The notes beneath the pieces are model-generated. The model saw only the letters and a program-made list of their open reading frames with translations, did no database searches and was not told the origin of the DNA. Source: Desulfovermiculus sp041686195 (GTDB lineage Bacteria; Desulfobacterota; Desulfovibrionia; Desulfovibrionales; Desulfothermaceae). From it: a stretch of 32,190 nt of DNA. The position numbers and the translations under genes are program-made. Below, piece by piece: positions 1-7,262 of the stretch (the stretch's first letter is position 1; every line of letters begins with the position of its first letter). The DNA lies in NCBI GenBank assembly GCA_041686195.1, contig JAWLEI010000024.1, forward strand, positions 1-32,190, given 5' to 3'.

Positions 1-104
1 AATGGAGGCCTGGGGGCTTTCACCTTGTCTATCTTCCCGGCTCCGGTTTTGATCTGATTACTTGGCCGCTTTGGTTGTAAGCTGGTTCTGTTGTTTTTAT
101 GCAT
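1..104 (-). CDS. Start of a phage gene following terL (partial)
   Basis: An ATG at 104 is preceded by a good Shine-Dalgarno sequence (AGGAG, complement of 113-117). It opens a frame that runs off the left edge of the window. Only about 34 residues are visible. They begin MHKNNRTSLQPKRPSNQIKT and are basic and proline-rich, with no recognisable domain. The gene starts 40 bases after the terminase large subunit stop and is on the same strand. In many tailed phages the next gene encodes the portal protein, but nothing seen here proves that. The start is well supported; the function is unknown. Confidence 0.55.
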   Translation of the reverse strand, partial: MHKNNRTSLQPKRPSNQIKTGAGKIDKVKAPRPP

Positions 105-143
105 GTCTTTTTCTCCTAAGATATTGAAATATTAAACGGTTAT

Positions 144-1553
144 TCACCCCATTGGTGAAAAGGGCACAATCTGTGCTTTCTTGTAGGTACAGCCGTATCT
201 CACAGCATCCGCGCTGTGGTCGGGCTCGCGGCTGTCCAGGTCCTCGGGGTTGCGGGGATCTCGGGACAGGTAAGGCACTGTCTCCCAAAAGTAACCACAC
301 CGCCGGGCAATGTAGAGTCCGGGTTTGTCCATCTTCCCCGCATCTGCCAAAAGCCGCCGCATTACCTCCCAACCGTATTGCCTAGAGCCCTTCTTTGCCC
401 GCTGGAAGGTAACGCCGTGGGCCTTAAGTTCATCCGCGATTGAACCGCTCTTGTGCCCATGTGCCGCGAAACAGGCATCATCCGCGCACCCTGTGGGCTT
501 GCCTTTGAGCTTCCAGCGTTTCCACATATCTGTGATCCCATCTGCAAGCCGGTCTATGGTCCAGCCAAGGCCATGAGAGGGTTGACCGGGCACTGAGGTT
601 GCAAGCTCGTCAATCAAGACCAGGGAGCCTCGCGGATAATATTTCCCATCCGGGGCTTGATCTCCTGGGCTTTTGGCAATCAAATAGGTCACGCTAGGGG
701 CTGAGCTGCCAAAATCGTGTGCCAAGAAATAGTGCCATTTACTACTGGAATCCGCGCCGTATGGAATAGTGGGCAAGTGCTCCCAATTATCAACTGCATT
801 TCGCTTTTCCTCCAGCACAGAGGCAAAGAAAGCACCACGCGCCACAGCCCAATCACCTTCAAGCCAGGACCTGAGCAATTCTTCATCGTGCGGGCAACTT
901 GCCCGGATCTGCTCTTCATACTCAGATTGATCAATAAAGGGGTTATCCTTATAGGTGGACGGGGCATAAACCCATGTGCGCTTGCTGTTTTCATCAAAGA
1001 AGGGTTCCCAAGGCTTGGCCTGAAACACATACCTCCTGGCCAGCCAATAATGGCCGGGGCCTCCAGGGTTCGCGGCCATGATTTGGCGTATGGGCATGTC
1101 TTTTGGTCCGCGTAAATTGGATCTCAGCCGGTCCAAAAGCTCAGGGGTCGCATACTGTTGGGCTTCATCCACCACAAGCATGGTGAAGGATCTGCCTTGG
1201 TATTTGTCATAATCTCCCGGCCCTTCAAGCTGCCCAAGCTCAAGATATGCACCGTTTGGAAAGCGAAAAACATGCTCAGACTGATTAAACTTTACTGCCT
1301 TGCCATAGACCAAACGGAAAACTTCTAGGAAAAGGCCTTCAATGTCCGCAAGTCCCTTGTAGGTTTTACGGACCACAAGGATTCTTGCTTTCCTCTTGAA
1401 CTCCCACACAAGCCGCAAGATCAAAAGAACAATCGTATAAGACTTTGATCCACCCCGGCCACCTCCAAGGAAGATGTCATATACCTGGGGAAGCATCAGG
1501 ACTAGCTTTTGAAAGTCACTGTACTGTAAGCCGTTATTATTCTGTTCCGTCAT
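144..1553 (-). CDS. terL: Phage terminase large subunit
   Basis: This 469-residue protein is the ATP-driven motor and nuclease that cuts concatemeric phage DNA and pumps it into the prohead. The ATPase part shows a Walker A motif (GGGRGGSKS, residues 30-38), a Walker B motif (MLVVDEAQQ, D129-E130) and a coupling motif (AANPGG, about 161-165). The C-terminal RNase H-like nuclease part shows candidate metal ligands D280 (AHDFGSS), an aspartate in ADDACF (about 357) and one in HSADAVRY near the end. Length and motif order fit the terminase 3/6-like families. The start overlaps the end of the small-subunit gene by 17 bases, which suggests translational coupling. No defect is visible, so packaging should be functional. 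Confidence 0.95.
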   Translation of the reverse strand: MTEQNNNGLQYSDFQKLVLMLPQVYDIFLGGGRGGSKSYTIVLLILRLVWEFKRKARILVVRKTYKGLADIEGLFLEVFRLVYGKAVKFNQSEHVFRFPNGAYLELGQLEGPGDYDKYQGRSFTMLVVDEAQQYATPELLDRLRSNLRGPKDMPIRQIMAANPGGPGHYWLARRYVFQAKPWEPFFDENSKRTWVYAPSTYKDNPFIDQSEYEEQIRASCPHDEELLRSWLEGDWAVARGAFFASVLEEKRNAVDNWEHLPTIPYGADSSSKWHYFLAHDFGSSAPSVTYLIAKSPGDQAPDGKYYPRGSLVLIDELATSVPGQPSHGLGWTIDRLADGITDMWKRWKLKGKPTGCADDACFAAHGHKSGSIADELKAHGVTFQRAKKGSRQYGWEVMRRLLADAGKMDKPGLYIARRCGYFWETVPYLSRDPRNPEDLDSREPDHSADAVRYGCTYKKAQIVPFSPMG

Positions 1554-1983
1554 CTTTCTTGGCCTTTTTCTTTTTGCCCTTGGCAGGCTCTATGGCTTGC
1601 TTGAGTACATGGGCTTCATACGTCTTGGGGTCCAGGCTGCCGGGCAATTCAAAAGTGATATTGACCTGGGGACCGGCCTGGTCCTGAGTCGCGTTTTCGT
1701 TGTATCCATGCCTTGCCTTAAGTAAAAAGATTGCACAGGTCACAGCTTCCTTGCCGGTTCCGTTTATCGCGGTATCCAATAACTTGCCCACAAGTAGATC
1801 ATGCTCATGCGCCCGGCCATTTTTCAAAGCCTCTTCCAGCTCTGGTTTCTCTTCGCGCCATCTTGCAAGCACATGGTCTGAGCACCCCAAAGCCTTTGCG
1901 ATACTCCTAATGTCTGCACCACGCGCGGACATCTCTTCAATAACCGTGGCTGCATTTTCAGGTGGATGTTTTTTATGGCTCAC
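1537..1983 (-). CDS. terS: Phage terminase small subunit (HTH, DNA recognition)
   Basis: This 148-residue protein is likely the terminase small subunit, which recognises the packaging site and feeds DNA to the large subunit. The first third has a helix-turn-helix-like stretch (IRSIAKALGCSDHVLARWREE), the middle is charged and helical, and the C-terminus is a lysine-rich tail (KGKKKKAKK). I chose the GTG at 1983. It lies just after a GAGGTGAG ribosome-binding sequence, and its first bases overlap the TGA of the upstream small HTH gene (GTGA overlap), a typical coupled start. A longer version from an ATG at 2025 or 2118 is possible but would overlap the upstream gene extensively. Identification rests on the HTH, the size and the position before terL. 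Confidence 0.8.
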   Translation of the reverse strand: MSHKKHPPENAATVIEEMSARGADIRSIAKALGCSDHVLARWREEKPELEEALKNGRAHEHDLLVGKLLDTAINGTGKEAVTCAIFLLKARHGYNENATQDQAGPQVNITFELPGSLDPKTYEAHVLKQAIEPAKGKKKKAKKDDGTE

Positions 1984-2168
1984 TGTCTCACCTCGCGTAC
2001 GCATTGGGATTTTCTGCTCAGCCATTCGGCCAGCATTTCTGTGTCCATTGCCCACTTGAGACCAAGCCGCATCAGGGGCAAGCCCTCTTGCTGATACAGC
2101 TTTTTCACAGTAGGCCAAGACAAGCCCATGCGCTCTGCGATTTGCTCCCGTCCGGTAATTATCATCAT
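1980..2168 (-). CDS. Small helix-turn-helix phage protein
   Basis: A 62-residue protein with an N-terminal helix-turn-helix of the excisionase/Nu1 type: TGREQIAERMGLSWPTVKKLYQQEGLP, then MRLGLKWAMDTEMLAEWL. Such proteins in this position can be accessory packaging proteins or DNA-binding regulators. The ATG at 2168 has GAGGGG just upstream. The stop overlaps the GTG start of the small terminase, so the three genes probably form one packaging operon. A five-codon frame (MRGKK) at 2165-2182 has its own Shine-Dalgarno sequence (TAAGGAG, complement of 2191-2197) and ends in an ATGA overlap with this start, so it may help initiation. A longer reading frame extends upstream to 2255, but it lacks a good ribosome-binding site. 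Confidence 0.65.
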   Translation of the reverse strand: MMIITGREQIAERMGLSWPTVKKLYQQEGLPLMRLGLKWAMDTEMLAEWLSRKSQCVREVRQ

Positions 2169-2261
2169 TTTTTGCCCCTCATTTTGAGTTCTCCTTAGAA
2201 TTACCTTAGAATTTACGCCTTTTGCCATCCGGTTATGTTCGCTTATTCCTTTCATTCACAT

Positions 2262-2287
2262 AAAAAAAGCCGATCCATCAGGACCGG
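2262..2287 (-). terminator. Intrinsic terminator between replication and packaging genes
   Basis: On the minus strand, GCCGGTCC-TGAT-GGATCGGC forms an 8-bp stem (one G-U pair) with a 4-base loop, followed by seven T. It lies after the 59-residue HTH gene and before the terminase genes, so it should end the early (replication) transcript. The packaging genes would then need their own promoter between about 2170 and 2260, or antitermination. Confidence 0.8.
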
Positions 2288-2295
2288 CCCTGTGC

Positions 2296-2475
2296 TTACA
2301 TTCGCCTAGACTCTATGAAGTCCACAGCGTCTTGCCACTTAATCCTTTTGCCCTTGGATCTTCCAAACTGGTACGCCTGAAGTTTTCCCTCATCAATCAA
2401 GATACGGACATAACGCGGGCTGAGAGCGCATATTTCAGCCATTTTTTCAATCGTGATCATTTGCTCGGGGTTCAT
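2296..2475 (-). CDS. Excisionase-like helix-turn-helix protein (59 aa)
   Basis: This short gene reads M-N-P-E-Q-M-I-T-I-E-K-M-A-E-I-C-A-L-S-P and continues through RYVRILIDEGKLQAYQFGRS to a final KWQDAVDFIESRRM. It has the pattern of the MerR-like/excisionase DNA-binding family: a short HTH, then a wing (KLQAYQFGRSKGKRIKW), then a C-terminal helix (DAVDFIESRR). The ATG at 2475 has a strong GGAGGG sequence 7 to 12 bases upstream. It follows the resolvase gene by 13 bases and is followed by a terminator, so it closes the early operon. It could be a recombination directionality factor or a regulator; sequence alone does not decide. Confidence 0.75.
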   Translation of the reverse strand: MNPEQMITIEKMAEICALSPRYVRILIDEGKLQAYQFGRSKGKRIKWQDAVDFIESRRM

Positions 2476-2488
2476 GCTGCACCCTCCT

Positions 2489-2953
2489 TTATTGCCCGCT
2501 CACGCGGTTTTGAAGGCTTGCCCACCATGCCAAGAGCAAAGCGTCTGCCCGCCCGTGATCTTTCTTCTTGCTCAGCTCAGCATCTGGAAATAACCGTCTA
2601 GCCACAGCCAGGGACCGGGCCTTTGGGTCTGCACCGTCTGACTTACGGACAAGGCCTTTCTGCCATTCTGTGGGCCTGGGCATCAGGTAGGGCAGGCCAA
2701 GTGCTGCAAGGATTCCCTGCCATGCTCCAAAGTTCGCCCCAAACTTGAATGTACTGGCCACCCCTTGCTTGGGCATAGCGTGCACGCTCTCCAGGGCCAC
2801 AAGCTGGATCTGATAGCCCATGCTCCAGTCCCTTATGATCTCAGCCGCTGCGCTGGGGTCCCCTGGCCAGTCATTGATCTGGGGAAGATCATCAACCGGG
2901 AGAAGGGCCACAGCACCGGACTGTCCGGGGTCAATTCCTATGTGCGCTTTCAT
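2489..2953 (-). CDS. RuvC-like Holliday junction resolvase
   Basis: A 154-residue RNase H-fold endonuclease that probably resolves branched DNA during phage replication and recombination. It has the family acidic residues: D8 in IGIDPGQSG, E55 in VALES, and a C-terminal DHGRADALLLA segment (D132, D137). The length is close to bacterial RuvC (about 160-170). The ATG overlaps the last codons of the helicase gene (ATGA overlap), preceded by GGAGG. The first motif, IGIDPGxSG, and the late D-x-x-x-x-D arrangement are typical of RuvC-type phage resolvases. It sits in the replication operon between the helicase and a small HTH gene. The sequence appears intact. Confidence 0.85.
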   Translation of the reverse strand: MKAHIGIDPGQSGAVALLPVDDLPQINDWPGDPSAAAEIIRDWSMGYQIQLVALESVHAMPKQGVASTFKFGANFGAWQGILAALGLPYLMPRPTEWQKGLVRKSDGADPKARSLAVARRLFPDAELSKKKDHGRADALLLAWWASLQNRVSGQ

Positions 2954-4297
2954 ACAGCCACCTCCTGCAATGCCCGCTCACGGCTTTTGGATTGCGCCTT
3001 GAGCACCCCCACGCGCTTATCCACATAATCAAACACAACCGGGTTCTTGCCATCATGTGGCCTCAAGATCCTGCCCACAACTTGAATCAACCGCCCCTTG
3101 AATTTAATTGGGGTTGCCAGGAACAAGCTGGACAGCCCGGAGCAATCAAACCCTTCTCCCAAGAGCTGCACCGTGCTGATCAATACGTCCGTTTCGCCTG
3201 CCTGTACTGCCTGCACAATGGCCTCTCGCGCGGCCCTGGAGCACTGCCCGGTCAATATCCTGGGTCTTGGGTCCCGCTGCGCGTATAAGCTCTTGTAGGG
3301 CCTCACAGTGAGCCACACGATCACTGACCACCAATGCTGTCCCGGCCCTGGATCTCACCTGCCGGATCACATCAGCTGCAATCTGCCGGTTTCGGTCCGG
3401 GTCTTGAGTCAAGTTGCTGATCATCCGCGTGTAATCATCCCGGTAGCTGTACCGAAAGTCTGTCTCGCGCCGTATGATCTCAGGGGACATAACCGCGCCG
3501 CTTGCCCTGAGCAGGCCTTTGTTCACACTATGCACCCGGTCCCCCAAGGTAATGTATATGAGCTTGTTCAGCCCATCCCGCCGGTACGGTGTCGCAGTCA
3601 GGCCCAGCATGTACTTGGAGTCGAAGGCCTGCACAGCTTCAGTAAACATTGTCGCCGGGGTCCTGTGGGCCTCATCCACCACGATATGCCCGAAGTGCTC
3701 TGGCAAGCTGTCCAGGTGCTTCTTGACGGTGTTCACAATGCCCACAGTCACAGGCTGGACATCATACTTACCGTCCCCGATTAGCCCGGGCTCGACTCCA
3801 AGAAAGGATCTGATACGCTCTGCCCATTGGTTCAGGAGTTCTTTGCTGTGCACAAGAACCAGGGAAGGTTGCCGCCGCTCTGCAATCACAGCCAGGGCCA
3901 TGACTGTTTTTCCACTCCCGGTTGCCGCGTCCAGCACCCCGAAAGGCCTTTGGAGCACATCATATACAGCCCGGAGCTGGTAGTCTCTAAGCTCTCCCTG
4001 GAAGAGTAGGTCAATCGGAGGGAGCACCCGCTTCTGATCAATGATCTCTGGCTGGATATTGTATTTGCTGAGCAGGTCCAGGCACTGCATCCCCCAGCCT
4101 CGCGGAAAGGCTATGCCGCCCGGTATGTGCTCCCAAAGCTCAATATGCGGGTCCAGGTCCCCGGTCCATCTGCCATGATTCTCAGCCTCTTTGTACTTTG
4201 GGTTATCCAGGGTCATTGCCCGCTTAATCCCGCGCAAAATATCTTGAGAGATATTGCAAAGCTCAGCCTGTTTGTGTACTGTCAGTGTTACTTGCAT
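2950..4297 (-). pseudogene. DEAH-box superfamily 2 helicase interrupted by a frameshift
   Basis: The product is a phage superfamily 2 DNA helicase of the DEAD/DEAH type. The first frame (from the ATG at 4297, SD AAAGGAG) has an N-terminal region of about 100 residues, then ELRDYQ, Walker A ATGSGKT (K130), DEAH (208-211) and LTATP (233-237). At about residue 335, the text VVSDRVAHCEALQELI leads into a non-homologous tail that stops at 3146. The true continuation lies in the neighbouring frame: RILTGQCS, then DVLISTVQLLGEGFD (motif V) and QVVGRILRP (motif VI), ending at 2950. The two frames overlap at about 3260-3295, where one base must be skipped (+1). The cause may be mutation, a sequencing error or programmed shifting. 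The second-frame stop overlaps the resolvase ATG, as expected for the native gene end. Confidence 0.85.
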
Positions 4298-4685
4298 TTC
4301 AAATTTTCTCCTTTGGAGGCCGGGGAAGTTGCCGCTTCACTCGGCTTTTTTTTGCTCCACTGCTTACAATGTGCTTACATGCTCCTGACACCATTTCTCA
4401 TCCTATTGAATAAATGCAACATATTGGTGTAGTTCATGGGATTGATAGTCCCGTGCATGGCTATCGTGTTACTTTTTCTGTTTTCGTATGCAATAAACGC
4501 TCTTTTTTTAGTTACGAAAGTGCGCGGGTTGCTTGGAATTTCGTCCATCATTTTTCTCAAGTCCCACCGTTCAGTAGTCCGGCTTTGATTCCGGTTTTAG
4601 TCCGGTTTTGATCCGCTTTGTCCGGTTTTGTCCTTGGTGAGAGTCCGGAACCGGTCCGGTTTTCTTTAGGAAACCGGAACCGGAC
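4298..4685. other. Prophage non-coding region between primase and helicase genes
   Basis: This 388-base space has no convincing gene. It contains the helicase ribosome-binding site, a pair of 9-base direct repeats (4360-4379), an A/T-rich stretch (4380-4560) and a cluster of TCCGGTTTT-like repeats (4578-4690). A 58-residue frame on the minus strand (4375-4551) has a weak ribosome-binding site and no recognisable motif. The combination of A/T-rich DNA with short spaced repeats next to a primase/RepA-like gene is what a phage replication origin often looks like. Confidence 0.6.
4360..4379 (-). repeat. Pair of 9-base direct repeats (TGTAAGCAC / TGTAAGCAG)
   Basis: On the minus strand TGTAAGCAC, two bases (AT), TGTAAGCAG. 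The same two 9-mers in the same order with a 2-base gap occur on the plus strand at 9137-9156 in front of the integrase gene; a single copy is at 2292-2300 (minus strand). Centre-to-centre distance is 11 bases, one turn of DNA, which suits a protein binding site. The protein could be the integrase, an excisionase or a repressor. Confidence 0.7.
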
Positions 4686-4690
4686 TCACC
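4578..4690. repeat. Iteron-like TCCGGTTTT repeats and inverted repeat, candidate origin
   Basis: Five copies of TCCGGTTTT or near variants start at 4578, 4590, 4601, 4612 and 4621, spaced 12, 11, 11 and 9 bases. They are followed by an imperfect inverted repeat (about 4636-4690) built from the same TCCGG/CCGGA words around a CTTTAG centre. Regular near-helical spacing next to a primase/RepA-like helicase gene is typical of iterons. The inverted repeat reaches into the last codons of the primase gene. It lacks a T-run, so it is a poor terminator candidate. Confidence 0.55.
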
Positions 4691-6932
4691 GGACCGGGTT
4701 TTCGGAACCGGTCACATAATTATGGTCTATTCTTGTGTGCCCGCTGTCGGACAGTGATTTCTTTGTGTCGTACCATCGGTTCTTGGGCATCCCGGCTGCA
4801 AGACAAGCATCACGCCAATGGTCTACACTCACCCGTGCTTGATCCGGGTCAAAGCCGCCCTTATCCAGCCGCTCCCTGTGTTCCTGCTCCAGTCGGGCCA
4901 ACTGCTCCAGGGCCAGCTTTTGCCATTTCCCTTTGCCTTGCTTGGGGTCTGGCTTTGGTGGTGGTTCATAGTCCACCCGGTCCAGCACAGCACTTGTCAC
5001 CTCGCGCCCATCTTCATCCTGAAACCCAAGCTCCACAGACCTGATCTTGAATGCCATTGGGTCCGGCAACTCAGCCTCTTTCATCTTCAGTGGAGTCAAC
5101 CGGACAATTCCGGTTTCGTCCTTATCAAGTCGGTATTCAGCATCCAGTGCACCCTTCAGGGCCATTGCACCCCGCGCACGGTTCTTGTCCCCATGTCCGG
5201 TATGGTGGATCATCAGGACTGTGCATCTGTACCGGGTCCGTATTGCGTCCATTGACTGAATCGCTGCGGTCATGTCTTTGGTGCTGTTTTCGTCACCCGG
5301 TCCGAAGTTCCGGGCCAAGGTATCTATGACCACAAGCTTAAGGGGATAGTCTTTGCCCACCTGATCAACTGCGGTCAGGACCTGGGTTGTTGATCCTGGG
5401 TCACAAAGTGCAGCCGGTCCGGTGGATATAAAGAAGGGAGCTGTTGATAGGTCTGTGCCGTTTCGGATCTCCCAAGCTCGAATGCGCCTGGCAATTCCGT
5501 TGCGGCCTTCTCCTGCGATATAGACCACAGGTCCTTGCTTTACTGGCAAGCCGTGAAAGTCCACCCCTGTTGAGGTACACCCTCCAATATCAATGCCCAT
5601 GAATGACTTGGCTGTGCCTGGATCTCCAAAGATTACACCCAGGCTATCCACTTCAAACATATCTTTGACAAGGTACTCAGGTGGTTTGCATTCCAGGTCA
5701 CATACCCGGATCAGCCCAAAGCCGGACCTAGGCTTTTGCTGTTCTTCTTGGGGTTGTTCAGGCTGTGCCTGCTCAATCTCCCTGCGCCCAAGCTGAATGG
5801 GGCTTGTCACAGATTCCTTGCACCCCTTACATATTTCGGGGTTGATCTCTTTACGCACCCGCTCACAGGTCACAGGTCCAGCCCTGTCCTTGGATTGCTG
5901 ATACTTCTTTGACGTTTCGGCTTCAGAGTATCCAGGGTAGGGCTTGCTCAGCTCATGCGCCCACCATTCAGGATCTTTGCACCGGGCCACCACAGAAAGC
6001 ATCCTGTACCATTCAGGTTCTTTGAGCTGTGCAGCATCATCCCGGCAATGCTTCATCCAGGCACAGGCACTGAGGATCTTTTCAAGGTCAGCCGGGTCAA
6101 AGTCCTCATCCGCTGGCAAGCTTCCATGAACCACTGTTGATTCCAGCTCAGCAAGGTAGGGCTCGAAGTCTGAAGGGTTGTACCTGCGCTCTTGGTGGTA
6201 CTCCAATACCGTAACCGGATTGGGGTTGTCCGGGTCCTTGATATTGGTCGATCCTGGGAGCCTGAGCACGCGCCTGAGGTCAGCCACAGAGTCAAGGTTC
6301 CAGCCCTTGGCACTACCTTGGATCTGAATTGTGCGCTCAAAGCGTTTAAGCAGGGCTTGGGCCTCTTCCTGTTCGGCCTTGCTCTCCAGCATCCAAACCT
6401 CTTTGAAGAGCCAGAAAGCATATATGCCGCCGCCGGAATGAATGATAAGAGAAGGTGGGAGTTCGGAGATTGAATATGCCAGTTCTAGGGCTTCATCCAG
6501 AGTCGCGGGCAAGTCCTGCTCCACATGGCCTGGGCCTTGAATGTCCACTTCAGTCCACAAGCCGGGGATAGCAACAATATGACCATTGCCGCCTGCCTTC
6601 CAGGGGCCAAGGTTTGCAGACCTAAGACCTGGGCCAAAGTAAACGTGCCGCTGCCCGATCCATCTTTTGACCACACCTGGGATTGAACCGGCCTTGAACA
6701 CAGGTACATGAATGGACTCTTTCTGTGGGGCTGACCACAGTGTGATCCATAGCGGCTTGTCATTGTTTTTCAGCTCGTCCGGCTCGGGATACATGGCCTG
6801 AAATGCGGCCACTATTTCCTGGGCATTGACGGCAAAAGGGGACTGTGTTATTTTTTCTCCACCTGTAACACACTCTTTCTGCCGCCCGCCTTGCTCCCCC
6901 AAGCCTGTGCGGGCTTCCTTTTGGGCCTCCAT
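4686..6932 (-). CDS. Phage primase/RepA-like helicase (bifunctional replication protein)
   Basis: A 748-residue replication protein, probably primase plus replicative DNA helicase. The N-terminal half resembles archaeo-eukaryotic-type primase-polymerases: TEVDIQG (about 127-131) and IHSGGGIYAFWLF (about 164-176), then DLRRVLRLPGSTNIKDP (about 218). A PriCT-like helical segment follows, ending in a small zinc-type motif (CKGC, 368-371). The C-terminal half is a RepA-like AAA ATPase with Walker A GDPGTAKS (436-443), AGEG, and Walker B LVVIDTLARNF (D537), plus IHHTGHGDKNRARGA. The last 80 residues look like a winged helix. I chose the ATG at 6932, preceded by GGAGGGG, four bases after the alpA stop; upstream ATGs lie inside alpA. 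It is co-transcribed with alpA. Confidence 0.85.
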   Translation of the reverse strand: MEAQKEARTGLGEQGGRQKECVTGGEKITQSPFAVNAQEIVAAFQAMYPEPDELKNNDKPLWITLWSAPQKESIHVPVFKAGSIPGVVKRWIGQRHVYFGPGLRSANLGPWKAGGNGHIVAIPGLWTEVDIQGPGHVEQDLPATLDEALELAYSISELPPSLIIHSGGGIYAFWLFKEVWMLESKAEQEEAQALLKRFERTIQIQGSAKGWNLDSVADLRRVLRLPGSTNIKDPDNPNPVTVLEYHQERRYNPSDFEPYLAELESTVVHGSLPADEDFDPADLEKILSACAWMKHCRDDAAQLKEPEWYRMLSVVARCKDPEWWAHELSKPYPGYSEAETSKKYQQSKDRAGPVTCERVRKEINPEICKGCKESVTSPIQLGRREIEQAQPEQPQEEQQKPRSGFGLIRVCDLECKPPEYLVKDMFEVDSLGVIFGDPGTAKSFMGIDIGGCTSTGVDFHGLPVKQGPVVYIAGEGRNGIARRIRAWEIRNGTDLSTAPFFISTGPAALCDPGSTTQVLTAVDQVGKDYPLKLVVIDTLARNFGPGDENSTKDMTAAIQSMDAIRTRYRCTVLMIHHTGHGDKNRARGAMALKGALDAEYRLDKDETGIVRLTPLKMKEAELPDPMAFKIRSVELGFQDEDGREVTSAVLDRVDYEPPPKPDPKQGKGKWQKLALEQLARLEQEHRERLDKGGFDPDQARVSVDHWRDACLAAGMPKNRWYDTKKSLSDSGHTRIDHNYVTGSENPVR

Positions 6933-6936
6933 AGCC

Positions 6937-7140
6937 TTACCCCTCCGCCCTGGCTTGACTTGTGGATGAAACAAGGTTCCTCTCCACATAAGCGTCAAGA
7001 TCCTGCTTACGGTAACGCACAGCCCGCCCAAACTTTACAAAGTCGGGTCCACCGCCTCTGAGCCTCCAGATTTCAAGCGTGTTCTTTTTGAGGTTTAGGT
7101 ACTGCGCGGCCTGCTTTGTGTCCAAAAAGTGAGAAGTCAT
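6937..7140 (-). CDS. AlpA-family helix-turn-helix regulator
   Basis: A 67-residue DNA-binding protein of the AlpA/excisionase type: FLDTKQAAQYLNLKKNTLEIWRLRGGGPDFVKFGRAVRYRKQDLDAYVERN. The HTH is followed by the GPxFVKxGRxVRYRxxDLDAYV wing and helix that mark the family. In phages and islands, such proteins activate or repress the adjacent operon, or act as excisionases. The ATG at 7140 has GGAGGG seven bases upstream. The alternative start at 7173 lies inside a 12-bp hairpin. It is the first gene of the alpA-primase operon. The ribosome-binding site is part of the hairpin described at 7141-7180, so expression is probably controlled there. Confidence 0.85.
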   Translation of the reverse strand: MTSHFLDTKQAAQYLNLKKNTLEIWRLRGGGPDFVKFGRAVRYRKQDLDAYVERNLVSSTSQARAEG

Positions 7141-7180
7141 AAAAAACCCTCCATGCAAATTTAAAAACTGCATAGAGGGT
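7141..7180 (-). promoter_or_regulatory. Hairpin plus U-run covering the alpA ribosome-binding site
   Basis: On the minus strand ACCCTCTATGCA (7180-7169) pairs with TGCATGGAGGGT (7157-7146) over all 12 positions (one G-U pair) around an 11-base loop. Five further T and then the ATG of alpA (7140) follow directly. The 3' arm contains the GGAGGG Shine-Dalgarno sequence. The structure is therefore either an intrinsic terminator just before the operon or a ribosome-binding-site lock. Confidence 0.7.
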
Positions 7181-7211
7181 AAAGCGGTATCAAGCGTAAT
7201 TCTTCACAGAC

Positions 7212-7224
7212 TTGCGTTACGCAA
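7212..7224. promoter_or_regulatory. Palindrome TTGCGTTACGCAA, candidate operator
   Basis: A perfect 13-base palindrome about 75 bases upstream of the alpA start, in the only gap between the alpA-primase operon and the unknown gene upstream. A related half-site (AAGCGTAAT) lies at about 7192-7200. Position and symmetry suggest a dimeric repressor site controlling the replication operon. No promoter boxes are clear. Confidence 0.5.
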
Positions 7225-7262
7225 AGCTGGGAAGTGCAGGAATGGTGGGGATTAAGTGGTTT

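Noticed and set aside
4375..4551. 58-residue frame on the minus strand between helicase and primase genes
   Set aside because: Weak ribosome-binding site, no recognisable motif, and it lies in A/T-rich DNA that better fits an origin region.
4578..4690. CRISPR array
   Set aside because: Repeats are only 9-12 bases with no spacers of constant length. No cas genes are nearby. They fit iterons better.
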